The notes: generated from the sequence alone by a model not told the origin. Counted from the first letter of the stretch, positions 20,385 to 28,319 are shown. The stretch is DNA of 64,000 nucleotides from Acerihabitans sp047324305 (GCF_047324305.1 NZ_CP178740.1:1178001-1242000), one strand, 5' to 3'. Numbers and translations are program-made.

Positions 20385-22226
20385 ATGGAGCAAAACCCGC
20401 AGTCACAGCTCAAGCTACTTGTCACTCGTGGTAAGGAGCAAGGCTATTTGACCTTTGCCGAGGTCAATGACCATCTGCCGGAGGATATCGTCGACTCCGA
20501 CCAGATCGAAGACATCATCCAGATGATAAATGACATGGGCATCCAGGTGATGGAAGAAGCACCGGATGCCGACGACCTGCTGTTGGCCGAAAACACCTCC
20601 GACACCGACGAAGATGCCGCCGAAGCGGCCGCGCAGGTCCTGTCGAGCGTGGAGTCCGAAATTGGACGCACCACCGACCCCGTGCGCATGTACATGCGCG
20701 AAATGGGTACCGTTGAACTGCTGACCCGTGAAGGTGAAATCGATATCGCCAAGCGTATCGAGGACGGGATTAATCAGGTGCAATGCTCGGTTGCCGAGTA
20801 TCCTGAGGCAATCACCTACCTGCTGGAACAATATGATCGCGTCGAAGCGGGCGAAGCGCGCCTGTCGGACCTGATCACCGGTTTTGTCGACCCGAACGCC
20901 GAAGAAGAGATGGCGCCGACCGCGACCCATATCGGCTCCGAACTGACCACCGCCGAACTGGCCGACAACGATGACGACGAAGAAGAAGATGACGACGACG
21001 CGGAGGACGATAACAGTATCGATCCCGAGCTGGCGCGCCAGAAATTCGTCGATCTGCGCGATCAGTACGAAGCCACGCGCAATGTCATCAAAGCCAACGG
21101 CCGCAGCCACGCCAAGTCGGCGGATGAAATCCTCAAGCTCTCCGAGGTGTTCAAGCAGTTCCGCCTGGTGCCGAAACAGTTCGACTACCTGGTAAGCAAC
21201 ATGCGCTCCATGATGGATCGCGTGCGCACCCAGGAACGGTTGATCATGAAGCTCTGCGTCGAAAACTGCAAAATGCCGAAGAAAAACTTCGTCACGCTGT
21301 TTGCCGGCAAAGAGACCAGCGAAGCCTGGTTCAAGGCGGCGCTGGCCATGAACAAGCCTTGGTCGGAAAAACTGCGCGAAGTCGATGAAGACGTCCATCG
21401 CAACCTGCAAAAGCTGCGTCAGATTGAAGAAGAAACCGGCCTGACCATCGAACAGGTGAAGGATATCAACCGTCGCATGTCCATCGGCGAAGCGAAAGCC
21501 CGCCGCGCCAAGAAAGAGATGGTGGAAGCCAACCTGCGTTTGGTTATCTCGATTGCCAAGAAGTACACCAACCGCGGTTTGCAATTCCTGGATTTGATCC
21601 AGGAAGGGAATATCGGTTTGATGAAGGCGGTGGATAAGTTTGAATACCGCCGCGGGTACAAGTTCTCGACCTATGCCACCTGGTGGATCCGTCAGGCCAT
21701 TACCCGCTCCATCGCCGACCAGGCGCGCACCATCCGTATCCCGGTACATATGATTGAGACCATTAACAAGCTCAACCGTATTTCCCGCCAGATGCTGCAG
21801 GAAATGGGCCGCGAGCCCACCCCTGAAGAGCTGGCGGAACGGATGCTGATGCCGGAAGATAAAATCCGCAAGGTGCTGAAAATCGCCAAGGAGCCGATCT
21901 CCATGGAAACGCCGATCGGCGACGATGAAGATTCGCATCTGGGTGATTTTATCGAGGATACCACCCTTGAGCTGCCGCTGGATTCCGCCACCTCGGAAAG
22001 CCTGCGTTCGGCCACGCATGATGTGCTGGCCGGCCTGACCGCCCGTGAAGCCAAAGTCCTGCGCATGCGTTTTGGCATTGATATGAATACCGACCATACG
22101 CTGGAAGAAGTGGGCAAACAGTTTGACGTTACCCGCGAGCGTATCCGTCAGATCGAGGCGAAGGCGCTGCGCAAGCTGCGCCATCCCAGCCGGTCTGAAG
22201 TGCTGCGCAGCTTCCTGGATGACTAA
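20385..22226 (+). CDS. rpoD: RNA polymerase housekeeping sigma factor, sigma-70
   Basis: The ATG at 20385 gives MEQNPQSQLKLLVTRGKEQG and exactly 613 residues, as in E. coli; the longer open frame upstream is not conserved. Region 1.1 lies at the N-terminus. An acidic Asp/Glu stretch sits at about residues 190-215 within the non-conserved region. Region 2 (AKKYTNRGLQFLDLIQEGN and YATWWIRQAITRS) recognises the -10, and region 4 (DVTRERIRQIEAKALRKLR) the -35. Confidence 0.99.
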   Translation: MEQNPQSQLKLLVTRGKEQGYLTFAEVNDHLPEDIVDSDQIEDIIQMINDMGIQVMEEAPDADDLLLAENTSDTDEDAAEAAAQVLSSVESEIGRTTDPVRMYMREMGTVELLTREGEIDIAKRIEDGINQVQCSVAEYPEAITYLLEQYDRVEAGEARLSDLITGFVDPNAEEEMAPTATHIGSELTTAELADNDDDEEEDDDDAEDDNSIDPELARQKFVDLRDQYEATRNVIKANGRSHAKSADEILKLSEVFKQFRLVPKQFDYLVSNMRSMMDRVRTQERLIMKLCVENCKMPKKNFVTLFAGKETSEAWFKAALAMNKPWSEKLREVDEDVHRNLQKLRQIEEETGLTIEQVKDINRRMSIGEAKARRAKKEMVEANLRLVISIAKKYTNRGLQFLDLIQEGNIGLMKAVDKFEYRRGYKFSTYATWWIRQAITRSIADQARTIRIPVHMIETINKLNRISRQMLQEMGREPTPEELAERMLMPEDKIRKVLKIAKEPISMETPIGDDEDSHLGDFIEDTTLELPLDSATSESLRSATHDVLAGLTAREAKVLRMRFGIDMNTDHTLEEVGKQFDVTRERIRQIEAKALRKLRHPSRSEVLRSFLDD

Positions 22227-22277
22227 ACCCCGCCGGACCCGGCAACGGGCCTGCCCGGCGCGTTAACGGCCGCAACA

Positions 22278-22310
22278 AGCCCCGCTCTCGACAGGCGGGG
22301 CTTTTTTTTT
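22278..22310 (+). terminator. Rho-independent terminator of the rpsU-dnaG-rpoD operon
   Basis: AGCCCCGC pairs with GCGGGGCT around an eight-base loop and is followed by a run of ten T residues. Confidence 0.95.
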
Positions 22311-22423
22311 GATTGATGCCCGTGCTATTTCCCCGCGGCGCGGCGCTCGCCTTACGATCGGCGCTGCGTTTGGCCCGGGCACCCAGGCGGCCAGGCCTGG
22401 TTATGCCCCTTGACCGGGCCGGG

Positions 22424-22930
22424 TTACCGGCCCCGCGTCGCCAGTATGGCATCCAGCTCGCGATAGGATTTGATCAGCGTCTCGAAACCCATACGGTTCA
22501 GTCCGCTGGGATTGGGCAGCACCCAGATTTCGGTTTTGCCGATGGTCACCTCCTGCTTGCCCCAAATGGCGTTGCTCACCCGAAACGCCTGCCGGTACGC
22601 CTGCTTGCCCAGTACCGCCAGCGCGGTGGGCTGATACGCCTGAATCTTCTCGATCAGGCGTTTGCCGCCCTCCCGGTACTCCGCCAGCGTCAGCTCGGAC
22701 GCCTCGGTGGTGGGCCGCTCTGCCAGCATGGTAATGCCGCATCCCGTATCCAGCAGTTGACGTTCTTCCTCAGGCTTAAGCTGCCGCTCGGTAAACCCGG
22801 CCTGATGGATGATTTTCCAGAACCGGTTATTGGGATTGGCGAAATGCACACCCTTATGGGCGCTCGACAATCCCGGGTTGATACCACAAAAAACCACCCG
22901 AAGCCCCGGGGCCAGAATGTCCTCTATCAT
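22424..22930 (-). CDS. mug: G/U mismatch-specific DNA glycosylase
   Basis: Mug removes uracil and etheno-cytosine from mismatches. The catalytic CGINPGLSS motif is at residues 15-23 and the DNA-intercalating NPSGLNR motif is near residue 140. The ATG at 22930 gives 168 residues and the start MIEDILAPGLRVVFCGINPG, as in E. coli (168). The upstream open frame of 25 codons is unconserved. It is convergent with rpoD, as in E. coli. Confidence 0.97.
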   Translation of the reverse strand: MIEDILAPGLRVVFCGINPGLSSAHKGVHFANPNNRFWKIIHQAGFTERQLKPEEERQLLDTGCGITMLAERPTTEASELTLAEYREGGKRLIEKIQAYQPTALAVLGKQAYRQAFRVSNAIWGKQEVTIGKTEIWVLPNPSGLNRMGFETLIKSYRELDAILATRGR

Positions 22931-23062
22931 CTTGAAACTCCTGAAAATGCAACGCGCTACACACGCCGGCCAATAATAGCGCGTAATTGGCGATAAATCA
23001 GCCAAGCAAACCGGGACACTATGGATCTGTCACCGCAGTTACTCTATAATCAACGCCCACTC

Positions 23063-23139
23063 GGCCCCTTAGCTCAGTTGGTTAGAGCAGGCGACTCATA
23101 ATCGCTTGGTCGCTGGTTCAAGTCCAGCAGGGGCCACCA
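23063..23139 (+). tRNA. ileX: tRNA-Ile2 with CAU anticodon (lysidine-modified, reads AUA)
   Basis: A complete cloverleaf of 77 nt includes the encoded CCA: acceptor GGCCCCT/AGGGGCC, D-loop AGTTGGTTAGA, anticodon stem GGCGA/TCGCT around loop CTCATAA (anticodon CAT), and T-loop GGTTCAAGTCC. The sequence is nearly identical to E. coli ileX and lies in the same place beside mug, so it is Ile2 (C34 modified to lysidine by TilS) rather than Met. Its 3' part serves as an integration site. Confidence 0.95.
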
Positions 23140-23145
23140 AGAAAA
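23093..23145 (+). repeat. attL: 53-bp direct repeat formed by the 3' end of ileX
   Basis: The sequence from GACTCATAATCGC through the CCA end plus seven following bases is repeated exactly at 26926-26978. This is the expected attachment core for a tyrosine integrase that targets tRNA 3' ends. Confidence 0.93.
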
Positions 23146-23164
23146 ACCTTACAGAACAATATAT

Positions 23165-23194
23165 TAAGCCACCATATTGCATGGTGGCTTTTTT
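23165..23194 (+). terminator. Terminator downstream of ileX
   Basis: AAGCCACCAT pairs with ATGGTGGCTT around a short loop, followed by TTTT. It lies on the island side of attL, so the element brought its own terminator for the tRNA transcript. Confidence 0.85.
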
Positions 23195-23249
23195 GTAGGC
23201 GCTACAGGATGGCAGCAAAATGGCAGCAGAGTTATCCTGATTCTATCCT

Positions 23250-24107
23250 TCAAACACGCAGAGGTAGCCAAAATTGACCTCCCCCCATATCCTGATCATG
23301 GCTAAATGAGAGGATTTGCCGTTTTTGGTGACTTCGGATAAATTCCGCCGGAGTCAGATCATTTAATGAAGAAGGTGTCCTGTCATGGTTATATTCCTCC
23401 CGCCAGCGATCAAGCTTTTCCTGCACATCTTCCATCGACAGGAACCCGTGGATATTTAGGCATTCATCCCTCAGGCTGCCATTAAATGATTCGATAAACG
23501 GGTTATCCGTCGGCGTGCCGGGGCGTGAGAAGTCCATGGTGACCTTATTTTCGTACGCCCATCTATCCAGCACTTTTGAGATAAATTCGCTGCCGTTATC
23601 GGCCTGGATCCTTAACGGCACACGATTGTGCATCAACCTCAGATGCTCCAGTACCGCCACCACATCCTCGCCCCTGAGCGACTGGCCGGCATGGATCGCC
23701 AGGCATTCCCGACTAAAACTATCGACCACAGTTAACGCCCGAAACCGGCGCCCATTAAACAGATTATCAGCAACGAAATCCATGCTCCAGCATTGATCCG
23801 GATTTGACAGTAACGGCCTCTCACGCCGGTGGGCCGCCGTCACATGGCGCCGGGGCCGTTTGCACCGCAAATTTAACCCCTCCTGGCAGTATATGCGGTG
23901 CGTTTTTTTGTGGTTCACTCGCCAGCCTTCACGCCTGAGCTGTACATGTAATCGCTCGCAGCCATAACGGATCCGGGTTTCAGCGATCTCCCTGATCCGC
24001 GTGGTCAGCCCCCGGTCATCACGGCAAGAACGGTAGTAATAAACCGAGCGGCTCATGGGGATCGTCTGGCAGGCGCGACGAATGCCTACCCGGTAAGCGT
24101 CAAGCAA
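23250..24107 (-). CDS. IS3-family transposase OrfB (DDE catalytic subunit)
   Basis: This 285-residue open frame carries the IS3 OrfB features: an HTH_21-like region (RIRYGCERLHVQLRREGWRVNHKK), then the DDE catalytic core with WSMDFVADN (first Asp), IQADNGSEF (second Asp) and PTDNPFIESFNGSLRDEC (Glu). It lies in the -1 frame relative to orfA and would normally be made as an OrfAB fusion by frameshifting near 24142-24150. The frame reads through the left inverted repeat and stops 25 bp outside it at 23250, so the last eight or so residues are encoded by flanking DNA. Confidence 0.9.
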   Translation of the reverse strand: MLDAYRVGIRRACQTIPMSRSVYYYRSCRDDRGLTTRIREIAETRIRYGCERLHVQLRREGWRVNHKKTHRIYCQEGLNLRCKRPRRHVTAAHRRERPLLSNPDQCWSMDFVADNLFNGRRFRALTVVDSFSRECLAIHAGQSLRGEDVVAVLEHLRLMHNRVPLRIQADNGSEFISKVLDRWAYENKVTMDFSRPGTPTDNPFIESFNGSLRDECLNIHGFLSMEDVQEKLDRWREEYNHDRTPSSLNDLTPAEFIRSHQKRQILSFSHDQDMGGGQFWLPLRV

Positions 24108-24485
24108 AAAATGGACAATTTCACGCTTACGGGCAGGCTTTAAAACTTTCGTTTTAGCACATCCTGCAGCATCTCTTTGTCCAGGCTCAGATCCGCCACC
24201 AAGCGTTTTAGCCGCTGATTTTCATCTTCCAGCTGACGCAAGCGCCGCAGTTCAGCCACGCCCATGCCGCTAAATTTTTTCTTCCAGTTGAAAAAGGTCG
24301 CTTCAGAAATGCCCATCGTGCGACACACTTCCGCCACGCGGGTGCCGCCTTCCGCCTGTTTCAAGGCAAAAGCTATCTGTTCCTCGGTAAACTTGGATTT
24401 TTTCATGCCCGGATCCCCCCTTTAGTATGAGAAGTGTGGCAGAAAGCTCCCGTTTAGCCTGGTCCTGTTTAATGGGAGGAGATCA
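23275..24485 (-). mobile_element. IS3-family insertion sequence (IS407/IS51-like group)
   Basis: Imperfect terminal inverted repeats (TGACCTCCCCCCAT at the left and, read inward from the right, TGATCTCCTCCCAT; 12 of 14 match) bound 1,211 bp. Two overlapping-frame transposase genes read leftward: orfA with a helix-turn-helix and leucine-zipper, and orfB with the DDE integrase core. The 4-bp flanks (AAAT and GGAA) differ, so no target duplication is visible. The group assignment rests on the OrfA/OrfB sequence style and should be checked in ISfinder. Confidence 0.85.
24140..24406 (-). CDS. IS3-family transposase OrfA
   Basis: This 88-residue protein has an N-terminal helix-turn-helix (KFTEEQIAFALKQAEGG, then VCRTMGISEATFFNWKKKF) that binds the IS ends. 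A leucine-zipper segment (LRRLRQLEDENQRLKRLVADL) serves oligomerisation. It ends MLQDVLKRKF. The downstream orfB frame is reached by a -1 shift, and the A- and T-rich bases around the orfA stop (CGAAAGTTTTAA) are a plausible slippery region. Confidence 0.92.
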   Translation of the reverse strand: MKKSKFTEEQIAFALKQAEGGTRVAEVCRTMGISEATFFNWKKKFSGMGVAELRRLRQLEDENQRLKRLVADLSLDKEMLQDVLKRKF

Positions 24486-24649
24486 GGAAGAGATCACAAG
24501 GTAAAGCGATGAGTTTAAAAACTATTTAATGACAAGTCAGTTTTTTCATCATCTCAAATCGAGAGATGTACAGTGCTATCCCATTGTACCAGCCTTGCGG
24601 GCTGTCCCTATCCACACTAGAATGATTGCAACAAAACGAGGCTTTCAGC

Positions 24650-24808
24650 ATGACAAAAAAAACAGCACATACTCAGATCACCAGAACTCAGATCTATCGT
24701 TCCGTCGCCAGTTCAACCGCGATCGAAACAGGCGTTTCCGTGCAAAAGATTGAACAGCAACTCAAAAAAAATCAGGTACAGGCGAAAGCTGTTGGCCTCG
24801 CCCGTTAA
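24650..24808 (+). CDS. Small protein paired tail-to-tail with Fic, possible antitoxin
   Basis: A 52-residue, basic protein (MTKKTAHTQITRTQIYRS...) with a GAGG ribosome site ahead of the ATG. I do not recognise the family with confidence. Its stop codon overlaps the fic stop by 3 bp on the opposite strand, and nothing else lies between them. Residues 22-27 read STAIET, one residue short of the antitoxin motif (S/T)xxxE(G/N) by which Fic antitoxins place a blocking glutamate in the Fic active site. That makes an antitoxin role thinkable, but known class I Fic antitoxins are encoded upstream and on the same strand as fic. The call is an inference from position and this weak motif. Confidence 0.55.
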   Translation: MTKKTAHTQITRTQIYRSVASSTAIETGVSVQKIEQQLKKNQVQAKAVGLAR

Positions 24809-25419
24809 TCTGGCAAGATATCGTCCACCAGTTGCATCATGGGGCTATAGTTCCCTGATATGCCTGCCTGTATTGCCTTGAAGTAAAACGCCTTGTGCTC
24901 ATCCCACAGGCTGTAGTCCAGTAAGCCCTTCCCCGACAGAACCGACAACACATCGCAAAGCAATCTCGACAGACGCCCGTTACCTTCTCTGAATGGATGG
25001 ATCAAAATAAATTCCACATGGCATTCAGCCAGATAACGAACCAGCTCCGGACGAGCCAGGGATTTCAGTTCACCAGAACGGGAGAGAAACTGCTTCTCGA
25101 AACCATCAAGAAGAAGCGGAATCCTGTCGGCAGCAGCAAACTGGAAACCGTCCTTAGTTAAGTTGGCATTACGCAACCTCCCCGCCCAGTCGTACACATT
25201 CCCCAGCCATTGACGATGCCAGCCGCTGATATGCTCAAAAGCCAGCGCCGCTGGCGGCTGGCCTTCGATAAATAGCTGTTCATAAAGCATCAGCAATAGA
25301 CCAGACTCCAGCGCCTCCATTTCCTCTTCTTCAGTGATCCCTAGCTTATTAGCCAGCACCAAGTCTCCAGAGCCCGGCTGATAACGCTCTTCTGCTGAAT
25401 TAAGCTCATATTTTGACAA
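24805..25419 (-). CDS. Fic/DOC-family protein (putative AMP-transferase toxin)
   Basis: The canonical Fic motif HPFREGNGRLSR starts at H141 of this 204-residue protein, with every catalytic and phosphate-binding residue of HPFx(D/E)GNGRxxR present. The substrate flap lies around residues 80-95 (GRLRNANLTKDGFQFA). Such enzymes usually transfer AMP to a target protein hydroxyl. I chose the TTG at 25419 because a perfect GGAGGT lies six bases upstream; an in-frame TTG at 25437 is possible. The integrase stop codon falls between this ribosome site and the start, so translation may be coupled. I see no clear inhibitory (S/T)xxxE(G/N) motif inside the protein. Confidence 0.85.
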   Translation of the reverse strand: MSKYELNSAEERYQPGSGDLVLANKLGITEEEEMEALESGLLLMLYEQLFIEGQPPAALAFEHISGWHRQWLGNVYDWAGRLRNANLTKDGFQFAAADRIPLLLDGFEKQFLSRSGELKSLARPELVRYLAECHVEFILIHPFREGNGRLSRLLCDVLSVLSGKGLLDYSLWDEHKAFYFKAIQAGISGNYSPMMQLVDDILPD

Positions 25420-25423
25420 GCTC

Positions 25424-26740
25424 TTACCTCCGTCCAAATAAGTTCACACCGTTGTTTTCCTGCTGGCGCTGATAGTTGTTAACCCGATCCTTCCAGATCT
25501 CAAGCGCCCTGCGCTTTTCAGTCAGGTAATCATAACGATCATAGTGTTTCGAGCTAACGTCGTTCAACGCGTGGTTCTGGATACGATCGCGGATCTCTTT
25601 ACTGATCCCCGCCTCCCCCATCAGCGTTTTACAGGTGCGACGTAAATCTCGCGCCGTGAAAACGTTAAACTCAGGACTAGAGGCCCGGAAATACATGATG
25701 GAACGCGTCAGACTATCGGTGCGCACCGGTCGCTCGCCGTTGGTCGAGCGTGGGAAGATATAGAGGCTACCACTTTCCTTAGTCAGTTCTTTAACAGAGG
25801 CTAATTCATTTAATGCCGACTCAGTCAGCGGGATCAGGTGCTCACGCTTGTTTTTCGATACATCGGCAATGACCAGTAACGTCTTCTGCTGCCAGTCAAT
25901 CGCGTTCCACTGGCTGGCAATCATTTCAAACGGGCGCTGCCCGCCAGCATAAACACAGAAGCGAATCAGATGCTGCATCAACGGGCCAACGTTAGTTGCC
26001 TGAGCGAACTGTTCCATGACAAAAACGTAGCTCTTCCAGCGTTAACCATGTATCACCCACTTTCTCCGCCGAGGACTGCTTCGGTATGGCCGATACCGAT
26101 TAGCTTCAAGCCCGAACGTAATGCCTACGCTGGTATTCATCGGATCGTTATCGGCTTTAAGCCCGTAGTTGAAAGCCGCCATCAGGTAGGAACGAATTCG
26201 GTTTGCATGGACCACCGCATCACGCTGGATGATGCCAGACAAGATCGTTTTGATCTGTAAGGGCGTGACATCCTTCGCTTTGGTCTCGCGAGGAATGACT
26301 GAATAGCACTCTTTTTCAAGACGCTTCAGTACATCGGCCCAGGTCCGCTTATTGTCGAGCTTCATCTTGTTAACATAGCCGTGTACCAGTTCTTTAAACG
26401 ATCCCTGCGAGCGATGAAGCTGCATGATGTGCTGCTCGGCCAGGCGTTGTTGCTCAAGCTCTTGCTGGGGATTTTTTCCTTCAACAAGCCAGGCTCCGTA
26501 CTTTTTCGCCAGCTCATTGTCCGTCACCAGTTTCATCTCAGGCCAGATGCCCAGCTGAATGAATTTCTCTTTCTTCCCTTTCTCAATGTAGTAACGGAAA
26601 TAAAAAATCTTGCTGCCTGAAGGCTGAACTTTGACACCAAGCCTGCCGGTACCGCGCTGAGCGCTGTTGCTCCACACGTAGTACGACGTGCTTTTTATCT
26701 TCAATCCACGTATAGCAGTCTCGGTAAGATTAGCGGCCAT
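25424..26740 (-). pseudogene. P4-type tyrosine integrase, interrupted by two frameshifts
   Basis: The N-terminal half (26740 to 26042) has the DUF4102-like arm-binding domain and the core-binding domain. The C-terminal half (about 26017 to 25424) has the catalytic domain with Arg in GGQRPFE, the ARDLRRT box and the nucleophile Tyr in SSKHYDRYDYLTEKR. Both halves are in the same reading frame, but between about 26095 and 26030 the conserved linker (SAEKVGDTWLTLEEL) is read only in the neighbouring frame and a stop lies at 26042. That needs two opposite single-base shifts. The start is the ATG at 26740 (MAANLTETAIRGLK). Intact, it would be about 438 residues, as for the family. Confidence 0.85.
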
Positions 26741-26925
26741 GAGGTTGCCTTTCTGAGTATAAGCGTTACCTGACCCGATGCCCATTTTGGGTCAGGTAAC
26801 GATAGTACAATGGGGAGACGCGACAACCAATCAGAAACAAAAATAACCTCATAACTGATTGATTATAGAAAATTAAAAATACAATAGGCGCCAATGGCGA
26901 ACGATTAGAAACATGCCGATTTTAT

Positions 26926-26978
26926 GACTCATAATCGCTTGGTCGCTGGTTCAAGTCCAGCAGGGGCCACCAAGAAAA
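26926..26978 (+). repeat. attR: displaced 53-bp copy of the ileX 3' end
   Basis: This is an exact copy of 23093-23145, containing the anticodon-loop half, T-arm, acceptor strand and CCA of ileX without its 5' half. It marks the right end of the island. Confidence 0.93.
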
Positions 26979-27322
26979 CTTATATAAATCATCCTATTAC
27001 AACCACCCTTCCCCGTTTCGATTTTTCCTGTTTTACCCGAGTGTCTCAAAAGTGTCTCACCAGAAAATATCGTGCCTCATCGACGACGCAGTTTAGACAT
27101 CGGAAACAGGCAAACGGCAGGCGAAAAAAAACCTGCTCTCGCAGGCTTGGCTCAGAACCAAACGCATCTTGCTTGGCCCTGGGATGGGGCGGCGCCGGAT
27201 TTACCCGGCCGGGGATCATAATGGATTCCGTAATGCTTTCCATAGTCTTAAACGTATGGCCGCAATTGATATTAGTGCATTGGTGATAATGTTCTTTGGT
27301 GGTATCCCGGTTACGGAGCGGG
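26979..27322. other. Gene-free stretch right of attR
   Basis: I see no supported gene. A small hairpin (CCTGCTCTCGCAGG, 27141-27154 region) follows an A-run, and the short open frames here have no ribosome site or recognisable product. Confidence 0.5.
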
Positions 27323-27817
27323 TTAGAAGTCCAGCCTCATAAGAAGCTCGTCATGGAACACACCATCAACACATAATGCAGCGGTATCTGTTGCCCATTC
27401 TTTGAATCCAACAGAACGATAAAGCGCCTGCGCCGGACGGTTTGTCGAGACGACGGAAAGCTTCACCGTCCTCACCGTTCCAACCGCCAGCAGTGCTGCC
27501 GCCAGAAGCGCTCTGGAAAGACCGCTGCCCCTCAGTTCAGCCCGGACATACATTCCCCAAAACGTGGCCACATGGCTCAGCTTTGGCGCAGTACTGAAAC
27601 TGATGCCAATGATGCCCTGCAATCTATTGTGCAGATCAAACCCGCCAAATACCGTATTTAACAGCAGGCGCTCAGCAAAGAACTCATCAGGCTTCTGGCT
27701 TTCATCTGCAAATGAAGCGCCGAATGCCTCCGGGTAAAGCCTGAGAGCTTCGAGTCTGACATACCTGAAATCGCCAACATCGTTTCTGGTAACGCGGCGT
27801 ACCGTAAATACGTCCAT
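27323..27817 (-). CDS. GNAT-family N-acetyltransferase
   Basis: This 164-residue protein has the GNAT fold: an N-terminal beta-alpha region (RRVTRNDVGDFRYVRLEALRLYPEAFG), the acetyl-CoA pyrophosphate loop MYVRAELRGSGLSRALL near residue 90 (R-x2-G-x-G/A type), and the closing NRPAQALYRSVGFKEW motif. The substrate cannot be told from sequence. A GGGAGCGGG ribosome site precedes the ATG. It sits in the accessory segment and is not part of an evident operon. Confidence 0.88.
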   Translation of the reverse strand: MDVFTVRRVTRNDVGDFRYVRLEALRLYPEAFGASFADESQKPDEFFAERLLLNTVFGGFDLHNRLQGIIGISFSTAPKLSHVATFWGMYVRAELRGSGLSRALLAAALLAVGTVRTVKLSVVSTNRPAQALYRSVGFKEWATDTAALCVDGVFHDELLMRLDF

Positions 27818-27914
27818 TTCCCGCTCCCTACTGCCGCAAAGATGATGTTCGTTATCCTCGGCGGGACTGAATTTAACACCACCCCCGGCAACGCCTGCCC
27901 ATCATTGCCTGTTT

Positions 27915-28319
27915 TCAGACGATATTATTATCCAGAAGGGAGGTGCCGTAAGAATTATCGACAGTACACAACCACCGGCCGTCGCCCTCCCGGCGGAATA
28001 CATAGGTAGCCCGCCGGATGGCCTCGGCCGTTCCGCCCTGATCGTCCGGGAAACGAAGCACCGTTTCCATGATAACCAGAGCATTTCCGCCGCCTTCAAT
28101 AACCTGCATTTTCCCCTGTTCCACAATGAGCCGATCCTGGAAATAGTCAGATATGGCAATGAAAGCGCGGCGAATATCGTCTTTACCCCGGGCTATCATG
28201 CCCGGTTTAACAACCAGCGCCGCATCTTCGGCGTAATGTGCCATCAGCGCGTCAAAATCTTTTGCTGAGATAGCCTTATCACATGACGCAATGATCTGCC
28301 GGATCGGGTGTGAATTCAT
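27915..28319 (-). CDS. NTF2-like (SnoaL/DUF4440-type) protein
   Basis: This 134-residue cone-shaped NTF2-like fold protein shows the typical order AISAKDFDALMAHYAEDAALV, then GKDDIRRAFIAI and a C-terminal RRATYVFRREGDGRWLCTVDNSYG strand. Members are steroid-isomerase-like enzymes, polyketide cyclases or ligand binders, and no specific activity can be assigned. The start has a GGGGAG ribosome site. The Trp and Asp near the C-terminus are the commonest conserved residues of the DUF4440 group. Confidence 0.82.
   Translation of the reverse strand: MNSHPIRQIIASCDKAISAKDFDALMAHYAEDAALVVKPGMIARGKDDIRRAFIAISDYFQDRLIVEQGKMQVIEGGGNALVIMETVLRFPDDQGGTAEAIRRATYVFRREGDGRWLCTVDNSYGTSLLDNNIV

Larger units (their letters stand above)
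23146..26978. mobile_element. Small genomic island integrated in ileX
   Basis: About 3.83 kb lies between the intact tRNA and the displaced copy of its 3' end. Contents from left to right: an IS3-family element, a 52-residue protein on the plus strand, a Fic-domain gene, and a P4-type integrase gene broken in the middle. The integrase lies at the end far from the tRNA and reads towards it. No structural phage or conjugation genes are present, so this looks like a remnant or a minimal element. The broken integrase suggests it can no longer excise by itself. Confidence 0.88.

Noticed and set aside
20415..22184. 589-codon open frame antisense to rpoD
   Set aside because: It lies entirely within rpoD, and its His/Phe-rich translation is the usual shadow of acidic sigma-factor codons.
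23063..23139. tRNA-Met instead of tRNA-Ile2 for the CAT anticodon
   Set aside because: The body is nearly identical to E. coli ileX, lies beside mug as ileX does, and lacks features of initiator or elongator tRNA-Met.
24805..25419. Self-inhibited (class II or III) Fic protein
   Set aside because: I found no (S/T)xxxE(G/N) motif in the N- or C-terminal part of the protein, so intramolecular inhibition is not supported by sequence.
23146..26978. Prophage
   Set aside because: Apart from integrase and IS there are no capsid, tail, lysis or phage repressor genes.
26924..27286. 120-codon open frame starting inside attR, and a 65-codon antisense frame at 27046-27243
   Set aside because: The first begins within tRNA sequence, and neither has a ribosome site or family similarity I can identify.
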